This document shows positions 63,898-64,000 of a DNA stretch of 64,000 nt, one piece after another. The DNA lies in contig NZ_AP018341.1 in NCBI RefSeq assembly GCF_003574135.1, positions 1,488,001-1,552,000 on the forward strand, read 5' to 3'. Position 1 is the first letter of the stretch. The number at the start of each line of letters is the position of its first letter. Both the position numbers and the translations under genes were made by a program. The DNA is from a cyanobacterium endosymbiont of Rhopalodia gibberula. Its GTDB lineage: Bacteria; Cyanobacteriota; Cyanobacteriia; Cyanobacteriales; Microcystaceae. The notes under the pieces are model-generated. The model saw only the letters and a list, made by a program, of their open reading frames with translations, made no database searches and was not told the origin of the DNA.

Positions 63898-64000
63898 AGT
63901 TAACCTCAATCTACTTCATTTCTAAAATTGTTGTTACTGTCATCCTAACGCGAAGCCTGGTATTTGATAAGTGTTGTTAGCGATGAATTCTCTCAGCTTT

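Overview
The window looks like chromosome from a cyanobacterium in an advanced state of genome reduction, most likely an endosymbiont that has lost photosynthesis. The cyanobacterial assignment rests on intact ndhH, petL, ldpA, ftrC, a ycf45-type ATPase, a CPP1-like protein and the biotin and lumazine genes. Reduction shows in the layout. Recognisable intact genes sum to only about 27 kb of 64 kb. They are separated by AT-rich gaps of 1-4 kb that hold broken reading frames, stranded hairpins and otherwise nothing readable. The dead genes include psaF and psaJ (photosystem I, between tilS and tsaD) and psbZ (photosystem II, upstream of ribH), with a weaker match to psb28. Loss of both photosystems points to something like the spheroid bodies of rhopalodiacean diatoms rather than UCYN-A, which keeps photosystem I. 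This is an inference; a sequence search would settle it.

Layout. 1-8.8 kb: a frameshifted gene, a membrane protein, an M23/LysM peptidase next to homoserine dehydrogenase, and a large secreted FAD oxidoreductase. 8.8-20.8 kb: a glycosyltransferase, the ldpA-ycf45 pair, petL, aroB and a small DNA-binding-like protein. 20.8-28 kb: rpe, a small coiled-coil protein and a GH57 enzyme in long gaps. 28.6-36.1 kb, the densest part: tatA plus a CPP1-like gene, bioB-bioY-lspA, a pterin dehydratase, a dead amino-acid ABC binding protein, tRNA-Ser, and ftrC-DUF309. 36-51 kb: phoH, ndhH, tilS, the psaJ/psaF fossils, tsaD and a glutaredoxin-like gene among long deserts. 51-64 kb: purA-rplY, ribH with the psbZ fossil behind it, a phosphoribosyltransferase plus a CsoR-type repressor, rsmG, tRNA-Arg, an orphan dipeptide-type permease, a dead pentapeptide-repeat gene and a NifU-like scaffold.

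How it fits together. What survives is information processing (tilS, tsaD, rsmG, rplY, tRNAs), biosynthesis (hom, aroB, purA, ribH, bioB, rpe), envelope and export (tatA, lspA, M23), Fe-S assembly, and the respiratory part of the electron chain (NDH-1 via ndhH, cytochrome b6f via petL). The light-driven part is dead. Several frameshifts sit at perfect inverted repeats, and several strong terminator-like hairpins stand where no gene remains. Both give clues to how the decay happened.

No CRISPR array, insertion sequence, rRNA operon, nif gene or phage gene was recognised.
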